A stretch of 64,000 bases of DNA, from assembly GCA_018263335.1 (NCBI GenBank), contig JADFCY010000009.1, positions 1 through 64,000 on the forward strand. Direction: 5' to 3'. A model generated the notes under the pieces. It was not told where the DNA came from. It was given only the letters and a program-made list of their open reading frames with translations, and searched no databases. The position numbers and the translations under genes are program-made. This document shows positions 7,800 to 14,749 of this stretch, piece by piece; the first letter of the stretch is position 1, and every line of letters begins with the position of its first letter. Source of the stretch: Methanolinea sp. Its GTDB lineage: Archaea; Halobacteriota; Methanomicrobia; Methanomicrobiales; Methanospirillaceae.

Positions 7800-8828
7800 A
7801 TGAAGTGCCCTGTCTGCGGAGATCTGTGTATTCGCGATGCGCCCGAGGTCATCGAGTCCGTCCCGTCCGTATTCTCCCGGTGCAGGAGGTGCACATTCAG
7901 GGTGCTTGACAAGAGCATTCCGCTCAGGGGAAGGTTCTACGCAACACCCTGCGAGTGCGGCAAGCGGTTCATAGACGAGGTGTTCGCCCATCTCTACGTG
8001 ATCATGGTCGAAGAGGGCATCCTTTCCGGGAACGAACCGCTCAAAGCGGTAGGATCACCCCTTCTCCATCCCGGGTTCTTCAAGGCAGGCCCTCCCTTCC
8101 TCCCAAAGGATTCCCTTGTCCTCCTCTCGCCCCTCGTGACAGGATCCGCCGCAGAAAGGATCATAAAAGAGGTGCCGGAGGTTCGCGGGGTGGTGAGGTC
8201 GGGAGATTTTATCCCCGGGGCAACCGACCCGTCACTTGCCACTCTGCCCCGCACATATGAACTCCTCGCGGGCTGCGACGTGAGGGCGGGCGTATTTCCG
8301 ACCGGTGCCGGCCCTCTCGTCATCTATGTCCAGCAGTCACAGATGCACATCGAGTTCCCCCGGATCGATAACCCGAAGATCCGGTCCGTGGAACGCCACC
8401 TTGCCGCGCACAGCCCTGCGTGGTGCGTGGATGCGTGCTCGGGGGCAGGGACTCTCGGCCTCTGCGCCGCCAGGCATGGTGTACGCGGGGTGGTCCTCAA
8501 CGACGCATGGTACGCAGCCGCCTTCTGGTCAGCGACAAACCTCCATGTGAACAGGATGTTCCTTCGCACCGGGGAGGTCCGTATGCTCTTTTCCTGCAGA
8601 ACCCTGCGGGAGCACCCCGTGAGGGAAGACCCGGTCCTTGTTGCCGAGGCAACGGGAGAGCAGTCGATCAGGGTCTACCAGGGGGATTTCCGGCAGCTCT
8701 GGAAGGTCCTGCCAGAAGAGCCGGTCTGTGCGGTCCTTGACCTCTTTGAGAAATCTGATACCCGGAAGACCGGTGATGCAATCCGGGAATGGAAGAGCAG
8801 GGTCCCCGGCGAGGTATTTATCCCCTAG
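7800..8828 (+). CDS. Zinc ribbon protein with methyltransferase-like domain
   Basis: A 342-residue protein. It opens with a zinc ribbon (CPVCGDLC, then CRRC, and a third cysteine pair CECG around residue 47). The C-terminal half contains VDACSGAGTLGLCAARHG, typical of motif I of SAM-dependent methyltransferases, followed by VVLNDAWYAAAFWSATNL, similar to the motif II/III area of tRNA methyltransferases such as Trm1. An RNA-modifying role is an inference. The ATG at 7800 was chosen because earlier in-frame starts lie inside the CAT tRNA; TTCATATGTG at about 7769-7778 is well placed as TATA box of a leaderless transcript. Confidence 0.75.
   Translation: MKCPVCGDLCIRDAPEVIESVPSVFSRCRRCTFRVLDKSIPLRGRFYATPCECGKRFIDEVFAHLYVIMVEEGILSGNEPLKAVGSPLLHPGFFKAGPPFLPKDSLVLLSPLVTGSAAERIIKEVPEVRGVVRSGDFIPGATDPSLATLPRTYELLAGCDVRAGVFPTGAGPLVIYVQQSQMHIEFPRIDNPKIRSVERHLAAHSPAWCVDACSGAGTLGLCAARHGVRGVVLNDAWYAAAFWSATNLHVNRMFLRTGEVRMLFSCRTLREHPVREDPVLVAEATGEQSIRVYQGDFRQLWKVLPEEPVCAVLDLFEKSDTRKTGDAIREWKSRVPGEVFIP
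8814..8822 (+). promoter_or_regulatory. TATA box of the 7S RNA gene
   Basis: The element gtatttatc lies about 25 bp before the predicted 5' end of the 7S RNA and overlaps the last codons of the upstream coding region. Confidence 0.5.
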
Positions 8829-8840
8829 GGTCGCCATATG

Positions 8841-9157
8841 GTATGGGGACTAGCCCGGGTGGCCCGGCGTCACCTGTGACCCGAAACCGTCGGCATGCGG
8901 GGGGCGAAGTTCGGAGAAGGCGGTACCGGGTTGCCTGTGAACGGTGCAGGCCAACGTTGAAACCTCGTCCCATGAGGTCGGTGGACAGGGATCCAAGCCC
9001 CGGAGGGGGCGGCGACCTGTTGTTGCGGGGACCGGTCCAGGCCCGGAAGGGAGCAGACTTACCGTAAACATTCGGCGCCCATGGGGTTGCGGGGCGGAGG
9101 AGGAATGTGCCCGGAAGAGGCAGCCGCGAGCCGTCGACCGAGAACGTGTCCCCATTT
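8841..9157 (+). ncRNA. Signal recognition particle 7S RNA
   Basis: The RNA scaffold of the archaeal signal recognition particle, which targets membrane and secreted proteins to SecY. The helix 8 region that binds SRP54 is recognisable at 9032-9062 (GGTCCAGGCCCGGAAGGGAG). The Alu-like 5' domain has the typical GGTGGC, CTGTGACCCGAAACC and GGCATGCGGGGGGCG segments (8860-8910). The 5' strand ATGGGGAC (8843-8850) pairs with GTCCCCAT (9148-9155) as helix 1, which fixes the ends at about 8841 and 9157 and gives about 317 nt, normal for archaea. A long reading frame that runs through it into mdh is not real. Confidence 0.93.
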
Positions 9158-9174
9158 CCCCGGACTGTAAGGTT

Positions 9175-10122
9175 ATGTCAAAAGTCACTATCGTCGGAGC
9201 AACCGGAAACGTCGGCACTTTTTCTGCTCACACTCTTGCAAGCATCCCTTACGTGCACGAGATCCTCCTGCACGGGAGAGCCGGGCGCGAGAACCTGCTC
9301 TGCGGGATCACGCAGGACCTCATCGACTCTTTCGCCGCATCCGGGCAGGCGGTAGACCTCTCCTGGACAACAGATCTCGAGGATGCCAGGGATTCCGACG
9401 TGGTGGTCTGCACGGCGGGGGTACCCCGGAGGCCGGGGCAGGACCGCCTTGACCTTGCGCTTGAGAATGCCCGCATCGTGGCCGGGACGGCGAGGGTAAT
9501 CGGGGAGTGTGCCCCGCATGCCATGATCCTGATGGTCACAAACCCTGTCGACGTGATGACGTCTGTCGCCCTGAAATACTCAGGGATGCAGCCCAACCAG
9601 GTCTTCGGGCTCGGAACGCACCTTGACTCGATGCGGCTGAAATCACTCATCGCCACGCATTTCCGCGTCCACGTGAGCGAGGTCCACACCCGCATCATCG
9701 GCGAGCACGGGGAATCCATGGTTCCGCTCTGGTCCGCAACCACGATAGGAGGGATCCAGATCAGCAACCTCCCGGCGTTCTCGCGGCTTCCCGTGGAGGA
9801 GATGGTTGCGACAGTCAGGTCGAGCGGCGAGAATATCATACGGAACAAGGGGTCGACGGTATACGGCCCCGGTGAGGCAATCGCAACCCTGGTGCGCACG
9901 GTGCTTGGAAACGAGGACCGCATTCTCACGGTCTCTGCCTATATCCGGAGCGAGGTGCACGACATAGGGGACGTCTGCATCGGTGTCCCTGCAAGGATAA
10001 ACCGGAGCGGTGTCTTTCCGGTCCCGATAAAGATCGCCGAAGACGAGGTGGCACAGTTCAGGGAGTCGGTCGAGAAGATACGCTCCATCACGCAGGAAAT
10101 CCTGCAGAAATTGCAGGAATAA
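9175..10122 (+). CDS. mdh: Malate dehydrogenase (LDH-like MDH)
   Basis: Interconverts malate and oxaloacetate with NAD(P)H, feeding the incomplete reductive TCA cycle of methanogens. The 315-residue protein has the Rossmann motif GATGNVG (residues 8-14), the specificity loop PRRPGQDR whose Arg favours malate over lactate, the NPVDVM segment and the catalytic His in IIGEHGESM. The ATG at 9175 was chosen because family members start within a few residues of the Rossmann strand and because upstream in-frame sequence is 7S RNA. A weak Shine-Dalgarno-like AAGG is at 9169-9172. It ends convergently with the aEF1-beta gene. Confidence 0.95.
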   Translation: MSKVTIVGATGNVGTFSAHTLASIPYVHEILLHGRAGRENLLCGITQDLIDSFAASGQAVDLSWTTDLEDARDSDVVVCTAGVPRRPGQDRLDLALENARIVAGTARVIGECAPHAMILMVTNPVDVMTSVALKYSGMQPNQVFGLGTHLDSMRLKSLIATHFRVHVSEVHTRIIGEHGESMVPLWSATTIGGIQISNLPAFSRLPVEEMVATVRSSGENIIRNKGSTVYGPGEAIATLVRTVLGNEDRILTVSAYIRSEVHDIGDVCIGVPARINRSGVFPVPIKIAEDEVAQFRESVEKIRSITQEILQKLQE

Positions 10123-10183
10123 GAAAAATTTGGGTATTCCTCGCGCTCCATGCAGGGGCATGGATCGAGGCGGGGGACTCCTT

Positions 10184-10441
10184 TCAGGTTAGGGTCAGTT
10201 CTACGATCTCAGCGCGCTCGACACCGGAGATCTTCTGGATCTCGGCTTCAACCGCGTCGCTCTCACCGCCGGCATCGTTGACAATCGCCGCAACCTTGAG
10301 GGCTTTTAAGCCAAACCCGATGGGCTCTTCGCGGATGTCCCGAACCGATGGGACCTTCTCCTGGATCTCTCTCTTCAAGGCCACAAGGTCCACTTCAGGG
10401 GATTCTGGCATGACCTTCAGGATGATGGCGACCGTGCCCAT
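10184..10441 (-). CDS. Elongation factor aEF1-beta
   Basis: The guanine nucleotide exchange factor for aEF1A. At 85 residues it corresponds to the C-terminal catalytic domain of eukaryotic EF1-beta, which is the usual archaeal size. The pattern MGTVAIILKVMPESPEVDLVAL at the start and the IGFGLKALKVAAIVND strand are typical. It lies 3 bp after the small zinc ribbon gene, a gene pair also known from other euryarchaea. Confidence 0.95.
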   Translation of the reverse strand: MGTVAIILKVMPESPEVDLVALKREIQEKVPSVRDIREEPIGFGLKALKVAAIVNDAGGESDAVEAEIQKISGVERAEIVELTLT

Positions 10442-10444
10442 TGG

Positions 10445-10606
10445 TCAGGGCCCCCCGAACCCGCATTTCGGGCAGGTGTAGGGGATGCTCTGCTCGCGGC
10501 ACCGGTAGCATCTCCTGATCTGATAATCGCATTTCGGGCACCCGAACTCGGTGGCGCCCGGTTCGGCCAGTGGTGAACTGCATGATGTGCACTTTCTGAT
10601 CGGCAT
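10445..10606 (-). CDS. Small zinc ribbon protein
   Basis: A 53-residue protein with four CxxC motifs (CTSC, CPKC, CYRC, CPKC), forming two zinc ribbons. It belongs to a euryarchaeal family often found directly before aEF1-beta and annotated as zinc-finger or RNA-binding protein. The ATG at 10606 was chosen over an earlier in-frame ATG (10633) because GGAGG sits just upstream of it. A role in translation is an inference from the neighbour. Confidence 0.88.
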   Translation of the reverse strand: MPIRKCTSCSSPLAEPGATEFGCPKCDYQIRRCYRCREQSIPYTCPKCGFGGP

Positions 10607-10638
10607 GAAACCCTCCTGATTGGATGTTCTCATATATT

Positions 10639-11247
10639 CTATTCTGAAACACTAAAAAAGCCAATGGTCGTACCGATGGTGGGGACTCCCGTGAGCGCTG
10701 CACGGATCCTATCGGGATGCCTCCCGGAGACGACCAGCGCGGGCACACCGCGGCCGAGCACGAAAGGGAGGAAGCAGGGGTCGACATCGTCGGTCACTAC
10801 CGGCGATACGATGGAGGTGCAGAGCCGGCCGGAGGATCGGATCCCGTCCACTGATTTGAGCAGGACGAGGGGAAGCCGCAGGATGTGCGCACACCACGCT
10901 GCAATCGTATCGGAGGTCACCTCCCAGCGGTGGGGGAGGGGGTCTTTTGCCAAAAGATGGCCATAGGGAAGCAGGACCAAAGGGCGGTCCGGGGTCCGAA
11001 GCGTGGTGGTGACGGGAAGGCCAAACGAGGAGAGGTACCACCCGTACTGCTCCATCGCCGCGATGGCCATCCAGTGTGCCGCGGAGCCATCAACAGGGCA
11101 TTTTCTCACCAGGTCTGCAAATGCGCCCCCTCCCGGGACAATCAGGACCGGGAGGCCGAGATCCAGGATTTGCGAGCAGATCTCCCCGGCACAGTCATTG
11201 AGGCTTCCGCCAATCTTTAAGACGACTGGGGGGCACAGGGCAGGCAT
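10639..11247 (-). CDS. mfnE: Amino acid kinase family protein, probable MfnE
   Basis: A 202-residue member of the amino acid kinase superfamily: LKIGGSLND at residues 10-18, VPGGGAFADLVR at about 37-48 and a late VDGIRSSGRL segment. Its short length and composition fit MfnE, which phosphorylates 5-(aminomethyl)furan-3-methanol phosphate during synthesis of the C1 carrier methanofuran. The close alternative is another small archaeal kinase of the same superfamily. Its start codon is only 63 bp (or 12 bp, depending on the start chosen) from that of the divergent phospholipase D-like gene. Confidence 0.7.
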   Translation of the reverse strand: MPALCPPVVLKIGGSLNDCAGEICSQILDLGLPVLIVPGGGAFADLVRKCPVDGSAAHWMAIAAMEQYGWYLSSFGLPVTTTLRTPDRPLVLLPYGHLLAKDPLPHRWEVTSDTIAAWCAHILRLPLVLLKSVDGIRSSGRLCTSIVSPVVTDDVDPCFLPFVLGRGVPALVVSGRHPDRIRAALTGVPTIGTTIGFFSVSE

Positions 11248-11275
11248 TTTCTCTTCTCAATGAATGCATTTCAGC

Positions 11276-11287
11276 AGATTAATACCT
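11276..11287. promoter_or_regulatory. Possible shared bidirectional TATA element
   Basis: The element agattaatacct is nearly symmetric (core ATTAAT). On the plus strand it is about 25-30 bp before GTG 11311; on the minus strand it is about 34 bp before the mfnE ATG. No other AT-rich box is in the interval, so one element may serve both genes. This is inferred from spacing only. Confidence 0.35.
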
Positions 11288-11310
11288 CACTGCCTTCCCA
11301 CCTTTCTCGC

Positions 11311-13005
11311 GTGATCCGGACCCTCCTTTTCCTCTTCCTCTTCCTTGCCGGCCCGGCGTCGGGGGTGATGCTCGTCGAGTTCTGCCCCGATCCATACCTC
11401 CCCCACGACCGTGACGAGTACCTCTGCCTCGAAGGATGGGGCCCTGCAGAGGGCATCATGGTAACGGACGGGGAAGGGGGGTTCCGGTTCCCTCCTGGGA
11501 CGGTCCTTTCGGGCCGGACGGTCGTTGCCATGGACGCGGAGGCCTACCGCAGCAGCCACGGCCAATATCCTGATTTCGAATGGGACGGGCACTCCCCCGA
11601 GGTCCCCGACGTGGTCAGGACAGGACGGTTCCAGCTCTCGAACGCCGGTGATGAGATCCTTGTCTATTCCGGCGGAGTGTGCATCCAGAAGGTGGAATGG
11701 CCGGGCACGGTCTCGGCGCGCCAGGGGCAGGTGCACTTCTTTTCCGACGGCAGGTGGGACGGAAGGGTGCTGATGCTCGGCCAGTCGCAGTTTGCGCCGG
11801 CCACGTTTCACGATGCCGGGGGGATCGCGTTCGTCTCTCCGGACTGTTCAAGGGAGGTCTTCTCGGCCCTGGTCATGGGCGCGGAGGAAGAGATCCTGGT
11901 GAGCATCTACGAGTTCACGAGCCCCGTCCTTTCGGGCTTTCTCGAGGAGGCGGCTGCGCGGGGGGTTGCAGTCGAAGTCCTCCTTGAAGGAGGGCCTGTG
12001 GGGGGTATCCCAGGAGAAGAGCACGACGTGGTGGCACGCCTCCTCCGGTCAGGCATCACGGTCCGGACCATGCAGGGGACGGATCTGGTGCACAGCCCCT
12101 ACCGTTTCCTCCATTCCAAGTACATGGTGATAGACAGGAGCCGTGTGCTGGTCACGAGCGAGAACTTCAAGGAGAACGGGTTTCCCGAGAGGGGCGTGAG
12201 GGGGAACAGGGGGTGGGGCGTGGCAATCATGCACACCGGCCTCGCGGAATACCTCAGGTCCGTCTACCTCCACGATGCAGGGGGAGAGTGGACAGTCGGG
12301 GCGGTGCCCAGGGCAGGGGACCCCGAGATCCCCACGTTTGGGAAATATCCCGCGGTCTTTTCGCCGTACGTGTTTGAAGGAGCGACCGTTACTCCCGTCA
12401 TCTCTCCTGACACAAGCAGCCTGCTGCACCCGTTGATCCTCAATGCGAAGAGAAGCGTGGACATAGAGATGGCCTACATCACCAACGAGACGGCGCAGTC
12501 CCTGAATCCTTTCCTTGCAGACGCGGTCAACGTCTCCCGCCGGGGTATTCCGGTGAGAGTGATCCTTGACTCCTACTACTACAACGTTGAAGGGGATGCG
12601 GACAACGACGAACTCGTCGACCTGCTCAACAGGATGGCGGCGGCAGAAAGCCTGCCGCTCGAGGCGCGTTGCGCATACCTTGGCCCCGACAGCGTTGAAA
12701 AGATCCATAACAAGGGGGTTATCGTCGACCGGGAGCAGGTCCTTGTCAGCAGCATCAACTGGAATATGAACTCGCCGACCTTCAACCGGGAAGTGGGAGT
12801 GATCATTCACCACCCGGGAGTCGGAGAATATTACTCCCTCGCATTCGAGAGCGACTGGGAAAAGGCCGGCCAAAAAGAGGTGGGGAGAGGCCCCGACCGC
12901 ATGAAGATCGCTGCCGCCTGCGTGGTTATTGCCGCCCTTCTTCTCCTCTTCTGGTACCGGAGGAGGGGTGGAAGACTCCGGGCTACCCCTCGCAATCGTG
13001 GCTGA
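11311..13005 (+). CDS. Secreted phospholipase D-like protein with lamin-tail-like domain
   Basis: A signal peptide (hydrophobic LLFLFLFLAG core) is followed by a beta-rich region starting VEFCPDPYLPHDRDEYLCLEGW that resembles lamin-tail domains, then two phospholipase D repeats with HxK(x4)D motifs: HSKYMVID (near nucleotides 12112-12135) and IHNKGVIVD (near 12703-12729). A C-terminal membrane helix (AAACVVIAALLLLFWY) and a basic tail should anchor it outside the cell. It could cleave phosphodiesters in nucleic acids or lipids. I prefer GTG 11311 because it places a TATA-like box 25-30 bp upstream and leaves room for the divergent gene; ATG 11260 gives 17 more residues. The 3' end overlaps the convergent HTH gene by 23 bp. 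Confidence 0.85.
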   Translation: MIRTLLFLFLFLAGPASGVMLVEFCPDPYLPHDRDEYLCLEGWGPAEGIMVTDGEGGFRFPPGTVLSGRTVVAMDAEAYRSSHGQYPDFEWDGHSPEVPDVVRTGRFQLSNAGDEILVYSGGVCIQKVEWPGTVSARQGQVHFFSDGRWDGRVLMLGQSQFAPATFHDAGGIAFVSPDCSREVFSALVMGAEEEILVSIYEFTSPVLSGFLEEAAARGVAVEVLLEGGPVGGIPGEEHDVVARLLRSGITVRTMQGTDLVHSPYRFLHSKYMVIDRSRVLVTSENFKENGFPERGVRGNRGWGVAIMHTGLAEYLRSVYLHDAGGEWTVGAVPRAGDPEIPTFGKYPAVFSPYVFEGATVTPVISPDTSSLLHPLILNAKRSVDIEMAYITNETAQSLNPFLADAVNVSRRGIPVRVILDSYYYNVEGDADNDELVDLLNRMAAAESLPLEARCAYLGPDSVEKIHNKGVIVDREQVLVSSINWNMNSPTFNREVGVIIHHPGVGEYYSLAFESDWEKAGQKEVGRGPDRMKIAAACVVIAALLLLFWYRRRGGRLRATPRNRG

Positions 13006-13333
13006 ATTCGCCGCTTTCGCGGACCCCCCCGTCTTTCATGGCGCACTGGCAGATGTCGCAGAGGGTGATGGCATCTTCCCTGCCTGCGACGGCCAGCACC
13101 CAGCGGTCGATGAGGGCGTCCATGTCTGCCGAGAGCTCAAACGTTGCGTCACCGCGTTTCCTGCTGATATACTGCGAGACTGCGGCCCTCGTGATACCAA
13201 GTCTCTTTGCCGCCTCGCTCTGGCTGAGCCCCTGCTGCTGGATGAGCCGGAATACCATCTCGGCTCTCATTGCCGGGAGAAACCTGCGGACCATGGTGTC
13301 GCACACCATGATGTCGCAGTCCCTCTCTCTCAT
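12983..13333 (-). CDS. HTH transcription regulator with cysteine cluster
   Basis: A 116-residue protein with a clear helix-turn-helix at about residues 33-60 (GLSQSEAAKRLGITRAAVSQYISRKRG). Cysteines at the N-terminus (residues 6 and 11) and a C-terminal CDICQC could bind a metal or Fe-S cluster and make it redox responsive; this is an inference. It resembles the archaeal HTH group COG2522. The ATG at 13333 overlaps the stop of the upstream winged-helix gene by 4 nt, so both are expressed together from the palindrome-containing promoter. Its 3' end runs 23 bp into the convergent phospholipase D-like gene. Confidence 0.82.
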   Translation of the reverse strand: MRERDCDIMVCDTMVRRFLPAMRAEMVFRLIQQQGLSQSEAAKRLGITRAAVSQYISRKRGDATFELSADMDALIDRWVLAVAGREDAITLCDICQCAMKDGGVRESGEFSHDCEG

Positions 13334-13557
13334 GCCGTCACCGCGGCAGGACGGTTCTGGTAGATGATCTGCCGAGCGTCCTTGAAGTTGAACTTCTCGA
13401 TGATCAGGTGCTGCTCTTTCAGTTTCTTCAATGCGTATCTCACCGTGCGTGGTGCAAGACGTGTCTTATTCACCAGGTCCTTATGGGTCATTGCCCCGCC
13501 TTCATCGAGTATGTGAAGGACGGTGAGAGATGAGGGTGGAAGGTTCATCTCTGGCAT
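13330..13557 (-). CDS. Winged-helix transcription regulator (MarR/ArsR-like)
   Basis: A 75-residue protein that is almost only a winged helix: SLTVLHILDEGGAMTHKDLVNKTRLAPRTVRYALKKLKEQHLI covers helices 1-3, and the following IEKFNFKDARQIIY is the wing. Such small regulators usually act as dimers. A perfect inverted repeat (13563-13585) lies between 6 and 28 bp upstream of the ATG, which suggests autorepression. Its stop overlaps the start of the second HTH gene. ATG 13548 is an alternative start. Confidence 0.85.
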   Translation of the reverse strand: MPEMNLPPSSLTVLHILDEGGAMTHKDLVNKTRLAPRTVRYALKKLKEQHLIIEKFNFKDARQIIYQNRPAAVTA

Positions 13558-13562
13558 GCATA

Positions 13563-13585
13563 ATATGTTAACGCCGTTAACATAT
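13563..13585. promoter_or_regulatory. Perfect 23-bp palindrome, probable operator
   Basis: Two 11-bp arms, ATATGTTAACG (13563-13573) and CGTTAACATAT (13575-13585), are exact inverted repeats around a single C. The site occupies the space where the TATA box and start point of the minus-strand HTH gene must be, and is 45 bp from the start of the plus-strand gene at 13630. A dimeric winged-helix protein bound here would block transcription of its own gene and could affect the divergent gene. Confidence 0.75.
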
Positions 13586-13629
13586 CAACCTGTCGGTGCT
13601 TATCATGTCTGAGGAGATACCACTCTCCC

Positions 13630-14010
13630 GTGATACTGGTCAGGCAGGAGAAGATTGCAGTCCTCGTTCTCGTCCTGGTCATCGTCGTCGTGCTCACCGC
13701 ATCTCTGGTCATTGAATCGGCCGGGAAGGGCTTCTTCTCACGCCCCTATGGTCCGGGGAGTGCGGAAGGAGAGCTCGTGAGTCACCAGGGCGCAGTCGAG
13801 GAGAGCACGATGACCGCGAGCGGCGGCCACCAGGTCCTGGTGGTCTCGGGTGTGCGGGTCTTTCTTCCCTCCAGCTCTGTCAGGAGAGGGTGGCCCCGGC
13901 CGGGCGATGAGGTCTCGTTGTACGGCACGGTCCAGACATACCGCGGCGAGAGAGAGATCCTTGTCCGCTCGGCCGATGACATTTTCCCCCTCTCCTCACC
14001 TGCCAGGTGA
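13630..14010 (+). CDS. Membrane-anchored OB-fold-like protein
   Basis: A 126-residue protein with one N-terminal membrane helix (AVLVLVLVIVVVLTASLVI, about residues 10-28). The outer part (about 50-120) is beta-rich and ends with GDEVSLYGTVQTYRGEREILVRSADDI, a pattern common in OB-fold domains. I do not recognise a named family. A GTG start was used because it directly precedes the membrane helix and has a TATA-like gcttatcatg about 28 bp upstream. It faces the HTH operon across the palindrome and precedes the kinase-like gene by 50 bp. Confidence 0.7.
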   Translation: MILVRQEKIAVLVLVLVIVVVLTASLVIESAGKGFFSRPYGPGSAEGELVSHQGAVEESTMTASGGHQVLVVSGVRVFLPSSSVRRGWPRPGDEVSLYGTVQTYRGEREILVRSADDIFPLSSPAR

Positions 14011-14060
14011 GGAACGCAGCAACGGATACGGTCAATCTTAATAAGTGATCGGGTGAGTAC

Positions 14061-14735
14061 GTGAAGAATGTGAACCCTGGCAGCCTGGAAAGAGAAGGAG
14101 GATCCGGCGACCGGCGCACCATTGGGCCCCCCGGCCCGGCTCAGCAGATCTGGATACTCGTCCTCCTCGGGGCGATCTGCATCGGCCTCGAGATTGGCGT
14201 GCACCTCTTTTTACGCACCGCGATCGGCTATACCCACATCTTTTACGTGCTGCTGGTCCTCGCGGCGATCTGGTATTACCAGAAAGCGCTCATCGTTGCC
14301 GCGGCGCTCGTCGCAGCCACGTTCCTCACCAGTATTATCGTCGGCGACTTTTCCTGGGCAACCCTGCTTCGGGCGGCGATGTTTCTGGTAGTCACATGGA
14401 TCGTGGCGAGGATATCGGAGGAGAGGGACCGTGCAAAGGAAGAGATAATTCTCCAGAAGAAGGCGATTGAAGAGAAGCACTCGGCGCTTGTCGGATACCT
14501 TGCGGAGGTGGCACTCCGGATGAAGAACCCGGTCAACCTCATGCGGGACAACATGGCCGCCATACGCCTGCAGCTTGAAAGCGAGAAGCCTGACCTTGAG
14601 GCGGTGAAGATGGAACTCTCGGTGCAGATCACCCATGCAGATCAGATCATCGCCAACTTCAGGGAATTGAACCAGGCGATCGTCGAGGAGCGGGACGAGA
14701 TACCCCTCGCATACCGGGATTTCCTCACACGTTGA
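14061..14735 (+). CDS. Degenerate histidine-kinase-like membrane protein
   Basis: A 224-residue protein with three or four membrane helices (about residues 30-50, 58-95, 101-117), of the type found at the N-terminus of archaeal sensor kinases, followed by a coiled coil (118-145) and a helical pair (about 146-208) like the dimerisation domain of histidine kinases. Where the H-box His would be, the sequence reads VALRMKNPVN (150-159), with no histidine, and there is no ATP-binding domain. It cannot act as a normal histidine kinase and may instead be a sensor or scaffold. GTG start; a TATA-like tcttaataag lies upstream. It is followed by the RAD55-like gene with no real gap. Confidence 0.75.
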   Translation: MKNVNPGSLEREGGSGDRRTIGPPGPAQQIWILVLLGAICIGLEIGVHLFLRTAIGYTHIFYVLLVLAAIWYYQKALIVAAALVAATFLTSIIVGDFSWATLLRAAMFLVVTWIVARISEERDRAKEEIILQKKAIEEKHSALVGYLAEVALRMKNPVNLMRDNMAAIRLQLESEKPDLEAVKMELSVQITHADQIIANFRELNQAIVEERDEIPLAYRDFLTR

Positions 14736-14749
14736 ACAGGTGGGTGCGC

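Noticed and set aside
8944..9174. N-terminal extension of malate dehydrogenase
   Set aside because: This stretch is 7S RNA with recognisable helix 8 and helix 1; the enzyme starts at 9175.
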